Assembly (NCBI RefSeq): GCF_035989285.1
Contig: NZ_CP108513.1
Coordinates: 6,386,001-6,450,000, forward strand
DNA from: Streptomyces sp. NBC_01235
GTDB taxonomy: Bacteria > Actinomycetota > Actinomycetes > Streptomycetales > Streptomycetaceae
DNA: 64,000 nucleotides
Direction of reading: 5' to 3'
Shown one piece after another: positions 33,049 through 41,622 of this stretch. The notes beneath the pieces are model-generated. The model saw only the letters and a list, made by a program, of their open reading frames with translations. It ran no database searches and was not told the origin of the DNA. Within the stretch, counting starts at the first letter, position 1. Every line of letters starts with the position of its first letter. The translations under genes and the position numbers were made by a program.

Positions 33049-34020
33049 CTAGCCCAGCACCCGTACCGGCGCCCCCGCCAGATACGCCTGAATCCCCTCC
33101 ACCGCCTGCCCGTAGTACCGCTCGTAGTTCGCCCGGGACACGTACCCCAGGTGCGGAGTCGCCAGCAGGCGGGGAGCCGTTCGCATCGGGTGGTCGGCGG
33201 GGAGGGGTTCGGCCTCGAAGACGTCCACGCCCGCGCCCGCGACACGGCCCTCCCGCAGCGTCGCCAGCAGTGCGTCCTGGTCGACGATCGCCGCCCGCGA
33301 GGTGTTCACCAGGTACGCCGTCGGCTTGAGCAGGGCCAGTTCGGCGGGGCCGAGCAGGCCCCGGGTGCGGTCGCTCAGCGCCAGGTGGACCGACACGAAG
33401 TCGCTCTCCGACAGCAACTCCTCCTTCGAGGCGGCCAGCCGCACGCCGACCTCCGCCGCCCGCTCATCCGTCAGGTTCTGGCTCCACGCGCTCACCTCCA
33501 TGCCGAAGGCCAGCCCCACCCGTGCCACCGAACTCCCGATCTTCCCCAGGCCCAGCAGGCCGAGGCGGCGCCCGTGCAGGTCCGCGCCGACCGTGGACTG
33601 CCACGGCCCGCCCTCCCGCAGGGCGGTGTTCTCCTGGACCAGTCCCCGCGCCAGACCCAGCAACAGTGCCCACGTCAGCTCCACCGGCGGAGTCGAGGAG
33701 CTCTCCGTGCCGCACACCGTCACGCCGTTCGCCTTCGCCGCCGCGTAGTCGATCACCGAGTTGCGCATGCCGGAGGCGATCAGCAGTCGGAGCCGGGGGA
33801 GACGGTCCAGCAGCGATGCCGGGAAGGGGACGCGTTCCCGCAGGGTGACGACGCAGTCGAAGTCGGCGAGCGCCGAGGCGAGTTCGTCCTCGTCGCCGAA
33901 GTGCTCGGTGAAGGAGACCACCTCCAGCTCCTCACCCGATGCCGACGCCGGGACCGACCAGTCGGCGAAGGTCGTCGCGACGTTCTGGAAGTCGTCGAGT
34001 ACGGCACAGCGGAAGGGCAC
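33049..34020 (-). CDS. D-isomer-specific 2-hydroxyacid dehydrogenase
   Basis: The 323-aa protein has the Rossmann motif GLLGLGKIGSSVARV, the catalytic Arg in VNTSRAAIVDQ, Glu in AGVDVFEAEPLP, and His in ATPHLGYVS. It reduces 2-keto acids or oxidises D-2-hydroxy acids with NAD(P); phosphoglycerate dehydrogenase-like members are close. The ATG at 34020 lies at the end of a short spacer and the length is normal. A second copy of its 3' end lies 960 bases downstream. Substrate unknown. Confidence 0.88.
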   Translation of the reverse strand: MPFRCAVLDDFQNVATTFADWSVPASASGEELEVVSFTEHFGDEDELASALADFDCVVTLRERVPFPASLLDRLPRLRLLIASGMRNSVIDYAAAKANGVTVCGTESSSTPPVELTWALLLGLARGLVQENTALREGGPWQSTVGADLHGRRLGLLGLGKIGSSVARVGLAFGMEVSAWSQNLTDERAAEVGVRLAASKEELLSESDFVSVHLALSDRTRGLLGPAELALLKPTAYLVNTSRAAIVDQDALLATLREGRVAGAGVDVFEAEPLPADHPMRTAPRLLATPHLGYVSRANYERYYGQAVEGIQAYLAGAPVRVLG

Positions 34021-34214
34021 GGTGTTTCCTCCGAGTGGGGTGGTTCTGGTCCGAGACAGTTACGGCGGCGGGGGACCCGACATCCCGGGGACCTGCGTCG
34101 GGGAGATCGGCGTCACGGGGAACGGTAGAACGGTAGAAAGGGCAAGCAAAATATGGAGGCGTCGGAGCAACGTCCGCACCTGAGGCAACATCTAGGTGAA
34201 CGACGAGGCCGCGC

Positions 34215-35159
34215 ATGGACGGACGCGGTCGCCGTCGAGGGCTGGATGGAGTGAGGGACGTGGAGTCGGTGGAGCCGAGGATCGCCGTTGCCGTGGTCAC
34301 CATGGGGAACCGGCCGGTCGAGGTCGACGCCCTGCTGGAGTCGGTGGCCAAGCAGGACCTTGCCCCCGCGCGCATCGTGATCGTCGGCAACGGCTGCACG
34401 CTTCCCGATTTCGCCCGGCGGCTCTCCCTGCCCGGCGAGGTCACCACGATCGACCTCGACGAGAACCTCGGCTGCCCCGGCGGTCGCAACGTCGCCCTCG
34501 CCCGCCTGCGGGAGTACGGGGACATCGACGTCGTCGTGGAACTGGACGACGACGGGCTGCTCGTCGACGCCGACGTCCTGCGCCGCGTCCGCGACCTGTA
34601 CGCCGCCGACCCCCGCCTCGGCATCGTCGGCTTCCGCATCGCCGACGAGCACGGCGAGACCCAGCGCCGGCACGTGCCGCGCGCCGGCGACGCCGACCCG
34701 ATGCGCGGCGGGTACGTCACCGGCTTCCTCGGCGGCGGCCACGCCCTGAGCATGGCCATGCTCGCCGAGACCGGCGACTGGCCCGCCGAGTTCTTCTTCG
34801 CACACGAGGAGACCGACCTGGCCTGGCGGGCCACGGACGCCGGCTGGAAGATCCTCTACGCGCCCGAGCTGCTGCTCCAGCACCCCAAGACCTCGCCCGC
34901 CCGGCACGCCATCTATCACCGGGTCACCGCCCGCAACCGGGTCTGGCTCGTCCGGCGGAATCTTCCGCTGCCCCTCATCCCCGTCCACCTGGGCGTCTGG
35001 ATCGCCGTCACACTGCTGCGCACGCGCTCGCTCGGCGGTCTGAAGGCCTGGTTCGCCGGGTTCGCGGAGGGTGTGCGGAAACCGGCGGGCGTGCGGCGGC
35101 CCATGAAGTGGCGGACGGTGTGGCAGCTGACCCGGCTGGGCAGGCCGCCGGTCATCTGA
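34215..35159 (+). CDS. Family 2 glycosyltransferase
   Basis: The 314-aa GT-A fold protein has IAVAVVTMGNRP at the start, a NLGCPGGRNVAL donor-site motif, the metal motif ELDDDGLL (DxD-like) and the acceptor-side FFAHEETDLAWRA (ED motif). A hydrophobic stretch near 245-265 (LPLIPVHLGVWIAVTLL) suggests membrane association. It resembles rhamnosyl- or galactofuranosyl-type transferases for surface polysaccharides. GAGG six bases before the ATG supports this start; GTG codons at 34251 and 34260 are alternatives. It stands alone. Confidence 0.82.
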   Translation: MDGRGRRRGLDGVRDVESVEPRIAVAVVTMGNRPVEVDALLESVAKQDLAPARIVIVGNGCTLPDFARRLSLPGEVTTIDLDENLGCPGGRNVALARLREYGDIDVVVELDDDGLLVDADVLRRVRDLYAADPRLGIVGFRIADEHGETQRRHVPRAGDADPMRGGYVTGFLGGGHALSMAMLAETGDWPAEFFFAHEETDLAWRATDAGWKILYAPELLLQHPKTSPARHAIYHRVTARNRVWLVRRNLPLPLIPVHLGVWIAVTLLRTRSLGGLKAWFAGFAEGVRKPAGVRRPMKWRTVWQLTRLGRPPVI

Positions 35160-35598
35160 CCGGCCACCATCGCAGCCGCCGAGGCACCGGAGACGTCGTC
35201 GAGGCAGAAACGGGGCGCGGGGCCCGGTCGTTCACCTCCGCCGACCGAAGCCCCGTACGCCCCCGGACCCGGCCGCGGCGGCGACACTCCCCCGAGCTGC
35301 GCGTCGACACGCGCGCACCGTCGGGCCGGTTCCGATGAAGTGATCACATCAGATCGCGCCAACGAATCGCTAACATGTGGCCAACGGTTCTTCGCGTCGT
35401 CGCTGGTCACTTGGCCTGAAGTCGTCGGGCGAGTACAGGAGTCGGCCGGACCGACAGCCGATTCCCGCGGGAACCGTCAGGGACAGGGTGGCGGAATATC
35501 GGCGGCCGGGGGCGGAATTCCGCCAGACGGCGGGGTACCCGTCGTGGAGTGCGAGCGATCCGGCACGGGCCGGGCGCGGAAGAGCGACGGGCGGCGTG
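35160..35598. other. Intergenic region before the AfsR-like regulator
   Basis: These 439 bases hold no convincing gene. TAACAT at 35371 could be a -10 for the downstream regulator, leaving a leader of about 220 bases. An in-frame upstream GTG at 35377 exists but sits at the likely transcription start and gives a non-conserved extension. Confidence 0.4.
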
Positions 35599-38500
35599 AT
35601 GCGGCGGTACGGGCTGCGGTTCGGACTGCTGGGCCCACCGGTCCTGTATGTGGACACGGCTGACCTCCCGGACACGGGCGTCGACGTGCGCTACCACGCC
35701 GACGCGCCCTACGACGCCGATGCGCGCCACCACGCCGACGCGCGTTACGACGCCGACGCGCGTTACGACGCCGAAGTGCCCTACGACGCCGAAGTGCCCT
35801 ACGGGGTCGGCGTCCCGTACGGCACCGTCCGCGTCCCGTACGACACCGTCCGCAGCCCCAAGGTGCGTGTCCTGCTTGCCGCGCTCCTCCTCGACGCGGG
35901 CCGGATCGTTCCCGTCGAGTCGCTCAAGGAGGCGCTGTGGGGCGGCGCGCCGCCGGCCTCCGCGCAGGCCTCGCTGCACAACCACGTGACCCGGCTGCGC
36001 CGGCTGCTCGACGACCCGGAGCGGCTGCGGGCCGTGCCGCCCGGCTATCAGCTCAGGGTCGAGCAGGGCGAGCTCGACGTCCACGTGTTCGAGCGGCACG
36101 TCGCCGCGGCGCGCGGCGCGCACGCCGCACGGAACTGGGAACGGGTCGTGCGCGAGTGCGCGGCGGCGCTCGCGCTGTGGCGGGGCACCCCGCTCGGCGG
36201 CCTCCCGGCCGACCTGGGCGGATACGCCTTCGTGCGACGTCTGCGGGAGGCCCGGCTGCTTCTGCTGGAGTGGCGCTACGACGCCGAACTGGCCCTTGGC
36301 GGTGCGCGGTTCGAGCGCATCGTCCCGGAGCTGACGGCGCTGGCCGCCGAGCATCCGCTGCGCGAGGCGTACCACCGCCAGCTGATGCTCGCCCTGCACC
36401 GCACCGGCCGCCAGGCCGAGGCCCTCGCCGTCCATCGCGACCTGCGCACCCGCCTCGTCGAGGAACTCGGCGTCGAACCGGGCCCTGCGGTCCGCGAGGC
36501 TCATGCGGAGGTACTGGTCCCGGCGGCCGACGAGCCAGTGACCCGGCCTCCGACCCCACCCCCCACCTCAACCCCCGCTCCCGAGTCCTCCCGCGTCCGT
36601 CCGGCCCAACTCCCCCCACGGCCCGCCCATTTCACCGGGCGGGACGAAACCCTGCGCCTACTGCACCGCACCCTTGCCGCCGCACCCTCTGTCTCCTCCT
36701 CCACTTCCTGCTCCACTTCCTCCTCCACTTCCTCCTCCACCTCTTTCTCCACCCCCTCCGCCCCCAGCGACGGCACCAGCCCGGCCGTCGTCGTCCTCAG
36801 CGGTATGGCCGGCGTCGGCAAGAGCGCGCTCGCCCTGCACCTCGCCCATGCCATGAGGGAACGTTTCTCCGACGGTCAGCTCTACCTCCACCTGCACGGC
36901 GCCACCCCCGGTATGACCCCCCTCACCGCAGGCCAGGCACTCGCCGCCCTGCTGCACGACCTCGGCACGCAGCCCCGGCACATCCCCGAACACCCGGACG
37001 CCGCGTCCGCGTTGCTGCGCACCCTGCTCGCCTCGACCCGGACGCTTCTCGTCCTGGACGACGCCGCGACCGCCGCCCAGATCCGCCCGCTGCTGCCGGC
37101 CGGCCCCGGCTGCGCGGTGATCGTGACCAGCCGCTCGCCGCTGACCGTCCTCGACGGCGCCCACCGCTTTCCGCTCGCGCCGCTGTCGGGCGAGGACAGC
37201 GCGGCCCTGCTGCGGGCGGCCTCCGGCCCGGGGGAGGGACGCGCCGACCTCGACGCGGGCCACCCCCTCGTCGACCTCACCGGCCGCCTCCCGCTCGCCC
37301 TGCGCGTCGTCGCCGCCCGCCTCGCCGCGCGCAGCGCTCTCACCCCGGACGCGCTGGCCGGCCAACTGGCGGCGGCGGAGAGCAGGTTGTCCCACCTGGA
37401 GTACGACGACCTCAGCGTCCGCCGCTCCCTCGCCGTCGCCCACGACGCCCTCGCCGCCTCCGGACGCGAGGCCGACCGCGACGCGGCCCTCGTCCTCCGC
37501 CGCATCGGGGCCCTCGACCTCCCCGCCTACGGCGCCCCCCTGCTGGCCCGCCTCACCGGCACCGACGAACCCCGCGCCGAAGCCGCCCTGAACCGCCTCG
37601 TCGACGTGGCGCTCCTGGAGGAACAGGCCTACGGCCGCTACACACCGCACGACCTGGTGCGGGACTTCGCACGCGAACTCGCGCAGTCCGAGCCGGCGGA
37701 CTCCGAGGGCGGCGCCGACGTGATGCAGACCGCCCTGCGCTGGTACGCCGCCGTGGCCGAACGCGCCCTCGCCGCTGTCGTCGAAGGAGGCCCCGACCAG
37801 GACGACCGGCGCCGTCCGACCGCCGCGCAGCCGCCCGACCACGCGACGCGCGTCACGGCCGTACCCCCCTTCGCCGGACCCGAAGAGGCCTTCGCCTGGT
37901 GCGACACGGAGTTGGAGAACATCGTCGCGCTGGTGGAGGGCGGCGCGGGCGTGACAGGGGTCCATGCCGCAGGAGGTGCCGACGCCGCTCTCGGCACGGC
38001 AGGTGCCGACGCGGCCCTCGGCAATGCCGGCCGGGGAGAAGACGCCGACGCGGCTCCCGCTGCAGAAGATGCCGACGCCGCGGACCATGCCCTCGTCTCC
38101 ACCCTCCTCCGCCTCCTCTTCCCCTACCTCCAACGCCGTGGCCGGGTCGCCGAGATGGAGGTGCTCGGGCGGACCGCACTGCGTGTCGCGCGGCGGCTCG
38201 GGGACGAGGCCGCCGAGGCGTACGCCCTGGGCGACCTGGCCGGCCTGCACTTCCTGACCGGCCGTCAGCATGACGCGCTCGCCCTCAACGACCTGGCCCT
38301 GGTCATCTGGCGGCGGCTCGACCGGCTGTCCTGGATCCGGCGCTGCCTGAACAACCGGGGGCTGCTGCTGGAGAGCCTCGGACGGTACGAGGAGTCCGAC
38401 GCGGCGCTGCGACAGAGCCTGGAGTACTCGCGGCAGTTGAACGATCCGCACGGCGAGGCCATCACCTACAGCCACCTCGGCAACCTGTACGAGCACACCG

Positions 38501-38979
38501 ATCCGAGGGCCGCCATCGAGCAGCACCGGCGTTCCCTCGCGATCGGGGACGCGATCGGCGCCGTCATCGTGCAGCACTCTGCGCACTGCAACATCGGCTA
38601 CGCCCATCTCGCCCTCGGCGAACCGGCCGCCGCGTGGCCGCACTTCGAGGAGAGCCTGCGCATCCTGGGCGGCCACGGCGACTGGCACGGCGAGTCCCAG
38701 ACCCGGCTCGGCCTCGTCCGCGCCCTGCGTCCGCTGGGCCGCACCGAACGCGCGCTGGCGGAGTGCGCGGAACTGCTGCGCCGCGCCGACGCCCGTGCCG
38801 ACCGCTACACGGGCGGTCTCGCCCGGCACCAGCACGGTCTTCTGCTGCGGGAGCAGGGGTATATCGAACAGGCGTACGAGGAGTGGCGGGCGGCCCTCGT
38901 CGCACTGGACGGGACGGACGAGAAGACGGTCGTACGGGAACTCGGGGAGCTGCTCACCGGCAACAGTGACAACCCCTGA
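35599..38979 (+). CDS. Large AfsR/SARP-type regulator (wHTH-BTAD-NB-ARC-TPR)
   Basis: The 1126-aa product has an OmpR-like winged helix (FGLLGPPVLYV, then KVRVLLAALLLDAGRIVPVE and ASLHNHVTRLRRLL), BTAD (YDAELALGG to VEELGVEPGP), a Ser/Pro-rich linker, an NB-ARC STAND ATPase (LSGMAGVGKSALALHLAHA Walker A; LLVLDDAAT Walker B) and C-terminal tetratricopeptide repeats (LNNRGLLLESLGRYEESDAA, YSHLGNLYEH). The layout is that of AfsR, a global activator. Unusually, residues 32-73 and a diverged tail to about 86 form tandem hexapeptides (YDADAR, YDAEVP) inserted inside the DNA-binding domain. ATG at 35599; ribosome site weak. Confidence 0.9.
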   Translation: MRRYGLRFGLLGPPVLYVDTADLPDTGVDVRYHADAPYDADARHHADARYDADARYDAEVPYDAEVPYGVGVPYGTVRVPYDTVRSPKVRVLLAALLLDAGRIVPVESLKEALWGGAPPASAQASLHNHVTRLRRLLDDPERLRAVPPGYQLRVEQGELDVHVFERHVAAARGAHAARNWERVVRECAAALALWRGTPLGGLPADLGGYAFVRRLREARLLLLEWRYDAELALGGARFERIVPELTALAAEHPLREAYHRQLMLALHRTGRQAEALAVHRDLRTRLVEELGVEPGPAVREAHAEVLVPAADEPVTRPPTPPPTSTPAPESSRVRPAQLPPRPAHFTGRDETLRLLHRTLAAAPSVSSSTSCSTSSSTSSSTSFSTPSAPSDGTSPAVVVLSGMAGVGKSALALHLAHAMRERFSDGQLYLHLHGATPGMTPLTAGQALAALLHDLGTQPRHIPEHPDAASALLRTLLASTRTLLVLDDAATAAQIRPLLPAGPGCAVIVTSRSPLTVLDGAHRFPLAPLSGEDSAALLRAASGPGEGRADLDAGHPLVDLTGRLPLALRVVAARLAARSALTPDALAGQLAAAESRLSHLEYDDLSVRRSLAVAHDALAASGREADRDAALVLRRIGALDLPAYGAPLLARLTGTDEPRAEAALNRLVDVALLEEQAYGRYTPHDLVRDFARELAQSEPADSEGGADVMQTALRWYAAVAERALAAVVEGGPDQDDRRRPTAAQPPDHATRVTAVPPFAGPEEAFAWCDTELENIVALVEGGAGVTGVHAAGGADAALGTAGADAALGNAGRGEDADAAPAAEDADAADHALVSTLLRLLFPYLQRRGRVAEMEVLGRTALRVARRLGDEAAEAYALGDLAGLHFLTGRQHDALALNDLALVIWRRLDRLSWIRRCLNNRGLLLESLGRYEESDAALRQSLEYSRQLNDPHGEAITYSHLGNLYEHTDPRAAIEQHRRSLAIGDAIGAVIVQHSAHCNIGYAHLALGEPAAAWPHFEESLRILGGHGDWHGESQTRLGLVRALRPLGRTERALAECAELLRRADARADRYTGGLARHQHGLLLREQGYIEQAYEEWRAALVALDGTDEKTVVRELGELLTGNSDNP
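35692..35817 (+). repeat. 18-bp minisatellite, seven units, within the regulator gene
   Basis: Seven tandem 18-bp units of the form TACGACGCCGACGCGCGT (two later copies read TACGACGCCGAAGTGCCC twice in a row) keep frame and encode YHADAP, YDADAR, HHADAR, YDADAR, YDAEVP twice and YGVGVP. Two more decayed units follow to 35856. Such arrays vary in copy number by slippage. Confidence 0.9.
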
Positions 38980-39009
38980 TCACTTCGCGTCCACTCACTT
39001 CGGGTCCAC

Positions 39010-40722
39010 TCACTTCGCGTCGGCATAGCACTCCACCACCGCCGTGGTGAACGGAAACCGCACCGGCGTCTCCCCGAACGTCAGCCGCCCGGCCAGGTCG
39101 GACGCCTCCCGGATCGCGGCGACGACCCTCTCCGTCTCCTCCTCGGGACAGTGCACGATCACCTCGTCGTGCTGGAAGAAGACCAGCTCGGCCGCCATCC
39201 CCGCACAGGCCTGCCGCAGCGCGGCGAGCAGCAGCAGCGCCCAGTCGGCGGCGCTGCCCTGGACGACGAAGTTGCGGGCGAAGCGGCCACGCGCGCGTGC
39301 GTTGGTCGAGGCGTACCCCGGCACCCACTGCCGGTCGTCGGAGATCTCGTCCTCTCCGACAGGGCCGCCGGAGTCGACGGGGATACCGGCCTCCTCCGCC
39401 CCGCCGTCCCCCGCCCCGGCCGCCGGCGGGCAGGTCCGCCCCAGCCAGGTGCGAACGAGTCTGCCCTCCTCGCCGGCCTTGGCCGCCTCGTCGACGTACG
39501 CCACCGCGCGCGGGAAGCGGCGGCGCAGCGCGGCGAGGTTCTTCAGGCCGTCCCCGGACGTCTGGCCGTAGACCGCGCCGAGGACGGCGAGCTTGGCCTG
39601 GGCGCGGTCGCCGGAGAAGGCGCGGTCGGAGACGGACTGGTAGAGGTCGCTCTCCCGGCCCGCGACCTCCATCAGCCCGGGGTCGCGGGAGATCGCCGCC
39701 AGCACCCGCGGCTCCATCTGGTCGGCGTCGGCGACGACCAGCCGCCAGCCCGGGTCGGCGACCACGGCCCGCCGGATGATCTTGGGGATCTGCAACGCGC
39801 CCCCGCCGTTGGTCACCCAGCGCCCGGTGACCGTGCCGTGGGCCAGGAACTCCGGCCGGAACCGCCCATCCCGCACCCAGTCCTGCAGCCAGGACCAGCC
39901 GTGGGCCACCCAGATGCGGTACAGCTTCTTGTACTCGATCAGCGGCTTCACGGCCGGATGGTCGAGGGACTCGATCTCCCAGCGCCGGGTCGACTTGATC
40001 CGGATCCCCGCCTGCGCGAACGCCTTGACGACGTCGGCGGGCAGGTCGGGGCGGACGCGGCGCCCGAAGGCGGCCGACACCTCGTCCGCCAGCTCGGCCA
40101 GCCGCCGGGGCTCGCCCCCGCCCGCGTACCGCTCGCCGAGCAGGTCGTGCAGGACCGCGCGGTGCACCTCCGCGCTCCACGGCAGCCCGGCCCGGTTCAT
40201 CTCGGCGGCCACCAGCATCCCCGCCGACTCGGCCGCCGTCAGCAGCCGCATCCGCGCGGGGTGTTCGGCCCGCTCGTGCCGCCGCTGCTGCTCGGCGTAG
40301 ACGGCGAGGAGGTCTTCGAGGGGCAGCCGGACGGCGGTGTCCTGCGCTTCGAACAGCGAGGACTGCGCGCCGGGCGCGGCGGAGCGCTGCGGCGGATCCG
40401 GCGGGACGGGGCCGCCGCGCAATCGGGCCAGCGCGGCGGCCGCCGAGCGGGGCTCACCGGAGTGCCCCTCGTGGCCCAGCAGGAGGGTCTCGGCGTCCTC
40501 GACGTCGTAGCACCGCTCGACTCGCACCCCCGTGGCGAGCAGACGCGGATACACCTCGGCCGTGGAACGCCAGACCCAGCGGGTGACGTCGGGCCGCTCG
40601 CGCACGGCCCGCGCCAGATCCGCCTCCCGCAGCACCGGACCGGCGGGCAGCGCGTCCGGACCGAGGGGGGCGAGTTCCACGCCACCGTCCTCGGCCGGAG
40701 CGAGTGCCCACCGGTCGGCCAT
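39010..40722 (-). CDS. DNA polymerase I-like protein (bifunctional 3'-5' exonuclease/polymerase family)
   Basis: The 570-aa family A polymerase has motif A (VVADADQMEPRVLAAIS), motif B (RAQAKLAVLGAVYGQTSGDG) and motif C (VFFQHDEVIVHCP). The N-terminal third is a reduced exonuclease-like domain. It lacks the 5' nuclease of PolA and is much shorter; Streptomyces carry this as a second Pol I-like gene. A GTG-free ATG at 40722 begins MADRWALAP. It lies 35 bases downstream of the Clp-N/HTH gene in the same direction, possibly as one operon. Role in repair is inferred. Confidence 0.88.
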   Translation of the reverse strand: MADRWALAPAEDGGVELAPLGPDALPAGPVLREADLARAVRERPDVTRWVWRSTAEVYPRLLATGVRVERCYDVEDAETLLLGHEGHSGEPRSAAAALARLRGGPVPPDPPQRSAAPGAQSSLFEAQDTAVRLPLEDLLAVYAEQQRRHERAEHPARMRLLTAAESAGMLVAAEMNRAGLPWSAEVHRAVLHDLLGERYAGGGEPRRLAELADEVSAAFGRRVRPDLPADVVKAFAQAGIRIKSTRRWEIESLDHPAVKPLIEYKKLYRIWVAHGWSWLQDWVRDGRFRPEFLAHGTVTGRWVTNGGGALQIPKIIRRAVVADPGWRLVVADADQMEPRVLAAISRDPGLMEVAGRESDLYQSVSDRAFSGDRAQAKLAVLGAVYGQTSGDGLKNLAALRRRFPRAVAYVDEAAKAGEEGRLVRTWLGRTCPPAAGAGDGGAEEAGIPVDSGGPVGEDEISDDRQWVPGYASTNARARGRFARNFVVQGSAADWALLLLAALRQACAGMAAELVFFQHDEVIVHCPEEETERVVAAIREASDLAGRLTFGETPVRFPFTTAVVECYADAK

Positions 40723-40757
40723 GCTGCGAGTGTGGCAGGGGGGTCTGACAACGGCCC

Positions 40758-41525
40758 TCAGTCGTCGTCCTGCTGCCCCTGTCCCTGCCCCTGCCCGGGT
40801 TCTTGCCCTGCCGCGATCAAGGACAGGACCTTCGCGACGTACCGCTCGGTGCCGGGCTTGTCGATGCCGAGGCCGCTGAGGACGCCCTCGCCGTTCTCGA
40901 ACTCCAGCAGCGCCAGCAGGATGTGCTCGGTGCCGATGTAGTTGTGGCCGAGGCGGAGCGCCTCGCGGAAGGTGAGCTCCAGGACCTTCTTGGCGTCCGG
41001 GCCGTAGGGGATCAGCTCGGGCACCTCGGCCGCGGCCGGCGGGAGCGAGGCGGTCACGGCCTCGCGGACCGCGTCCAGGGTGACGCCCTGGTCGGCGATG
41101 GCCTTGGCCGCGAGGCCCTCCGGCTCGGCGAGCAGACCGAGGACCAGGTGCGCGGGGAGCCCCTCGGCGTTGCCGGCGGTCTTGGACTCGTTGTGGGCGG
41201 CCATGACCACGTTCCGCGCGCGGGGGGTGTAGCGGCTGAAGCCCTGGCTCGCGTCGAGGTCCGCGGACTCCTTCGGCACGAACCGCTTCTGCGCGGCCTG
41301 CCGGGTGACGCCCATGCTGCGGCCGATGTCGGTCCAGGAGGCGCCCGAGCGGCGGGCCTGGTCGACGAAGTGGCCGATGAGGTGGTCCGCCACGTCGCCC
41401 AGGTGGTCGGCGGCGATGACGGCGTCCTGGAGCTGGTCGAGCGGCTCGTGGTGGGACTTCTTGATCGCGTCGATGAGGTCGTCGAGACGGACGGACGAGG
41501 TGGTGACGGGTTCTGGAGTCGTCAT
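40758..41525 (-). CDS. HTH + Clp N-terminal domain protein
   Basis: The 255-aa protein has an N-terminal helical region with a helix-turn-helix (WTDIGRSMGVTRQAAQKRF, residues about 65-83), then a double Clp repeat (FSRYTPRARNVVMAAHNESK, then LTFREALRLGHNYIGTEHIL) and a Gln/Gly/Asp tail. There are no AAA+ ATPase modules. The Clp-N module binds adaptor or substrate proteins in ClpA/ClpC; here it is tied to DNA binding, so it is probably a stress-linked repressor. Two palindromes abut its ATG (41527-41573), consistent with autoregulation. Confidence 0.85.
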   Translation of the reverse strand: MTTPEPVTTSSVRLDDLIDAIKKSHHEPLDQLQDAVIAADHLGDVADHLIGHFVDQARRSGASWTDIGRSMGVTRQAAQKRFVPKESADLDASQGFSRYTPRARNVVMAAHNESKTAGNAEGLPAHLVLGLLAEPEGLAAKAIADQGVTLDAVREAVTASLPPAAAEVPELIPYGPDAKKVLELTFREALRLGHNYIGTEHILLALLEFENGEGVLSGLGIDKPGTERYVAKVLSLIAAGQEPGQGQGQGQQDDD

Positions 41526-41526
41526 G

Positions 41527-41573
41527 TGTCAACCTTAGGTTGACAGTGGAGAGGTGTCAACCCGAGGTTGTCA
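41527..41573. promoter_or_regulatory. Twin palindromic operator at the Clp-N/HTH gene start
   Basis: TGTCAACCTTAGGTTGACA (41527-41545) is a perfect 9-1-9 palindrome. A second copy, TGTCAACCCGAGGTTGTCA (41555-41573), starts 28 bases away. The first lies one base from the ATG, so transcription is likely leaderless or the site blocks initiation directly. The helix-turn-helix gene product is the obvious candidate binder. The divergent DUF2786 gene may share it. Confidence 0.75.
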
Positions 41574-41622
41574 CTCGCTCCCGCGTGCGGGAGGCACCTC
41601 GCCCTCGTGGCACGATCGACCG

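Noticed and set aside
35377..35598. An upstream GTG that would lengthen the AfsR-like regulator by 74 residues
   Set aside because: It lies at the probable transcription start and encodes a non-conserved Arg/Ser-rich stretch; SARP proteins normally start at the FGLLGP strand.
35692..35856. A CRISPR array
   Set aside because: The repeat units are contiguous 18-mers in a coding frame with no spacers. No CRISPR array or cas gene is seen in the window.
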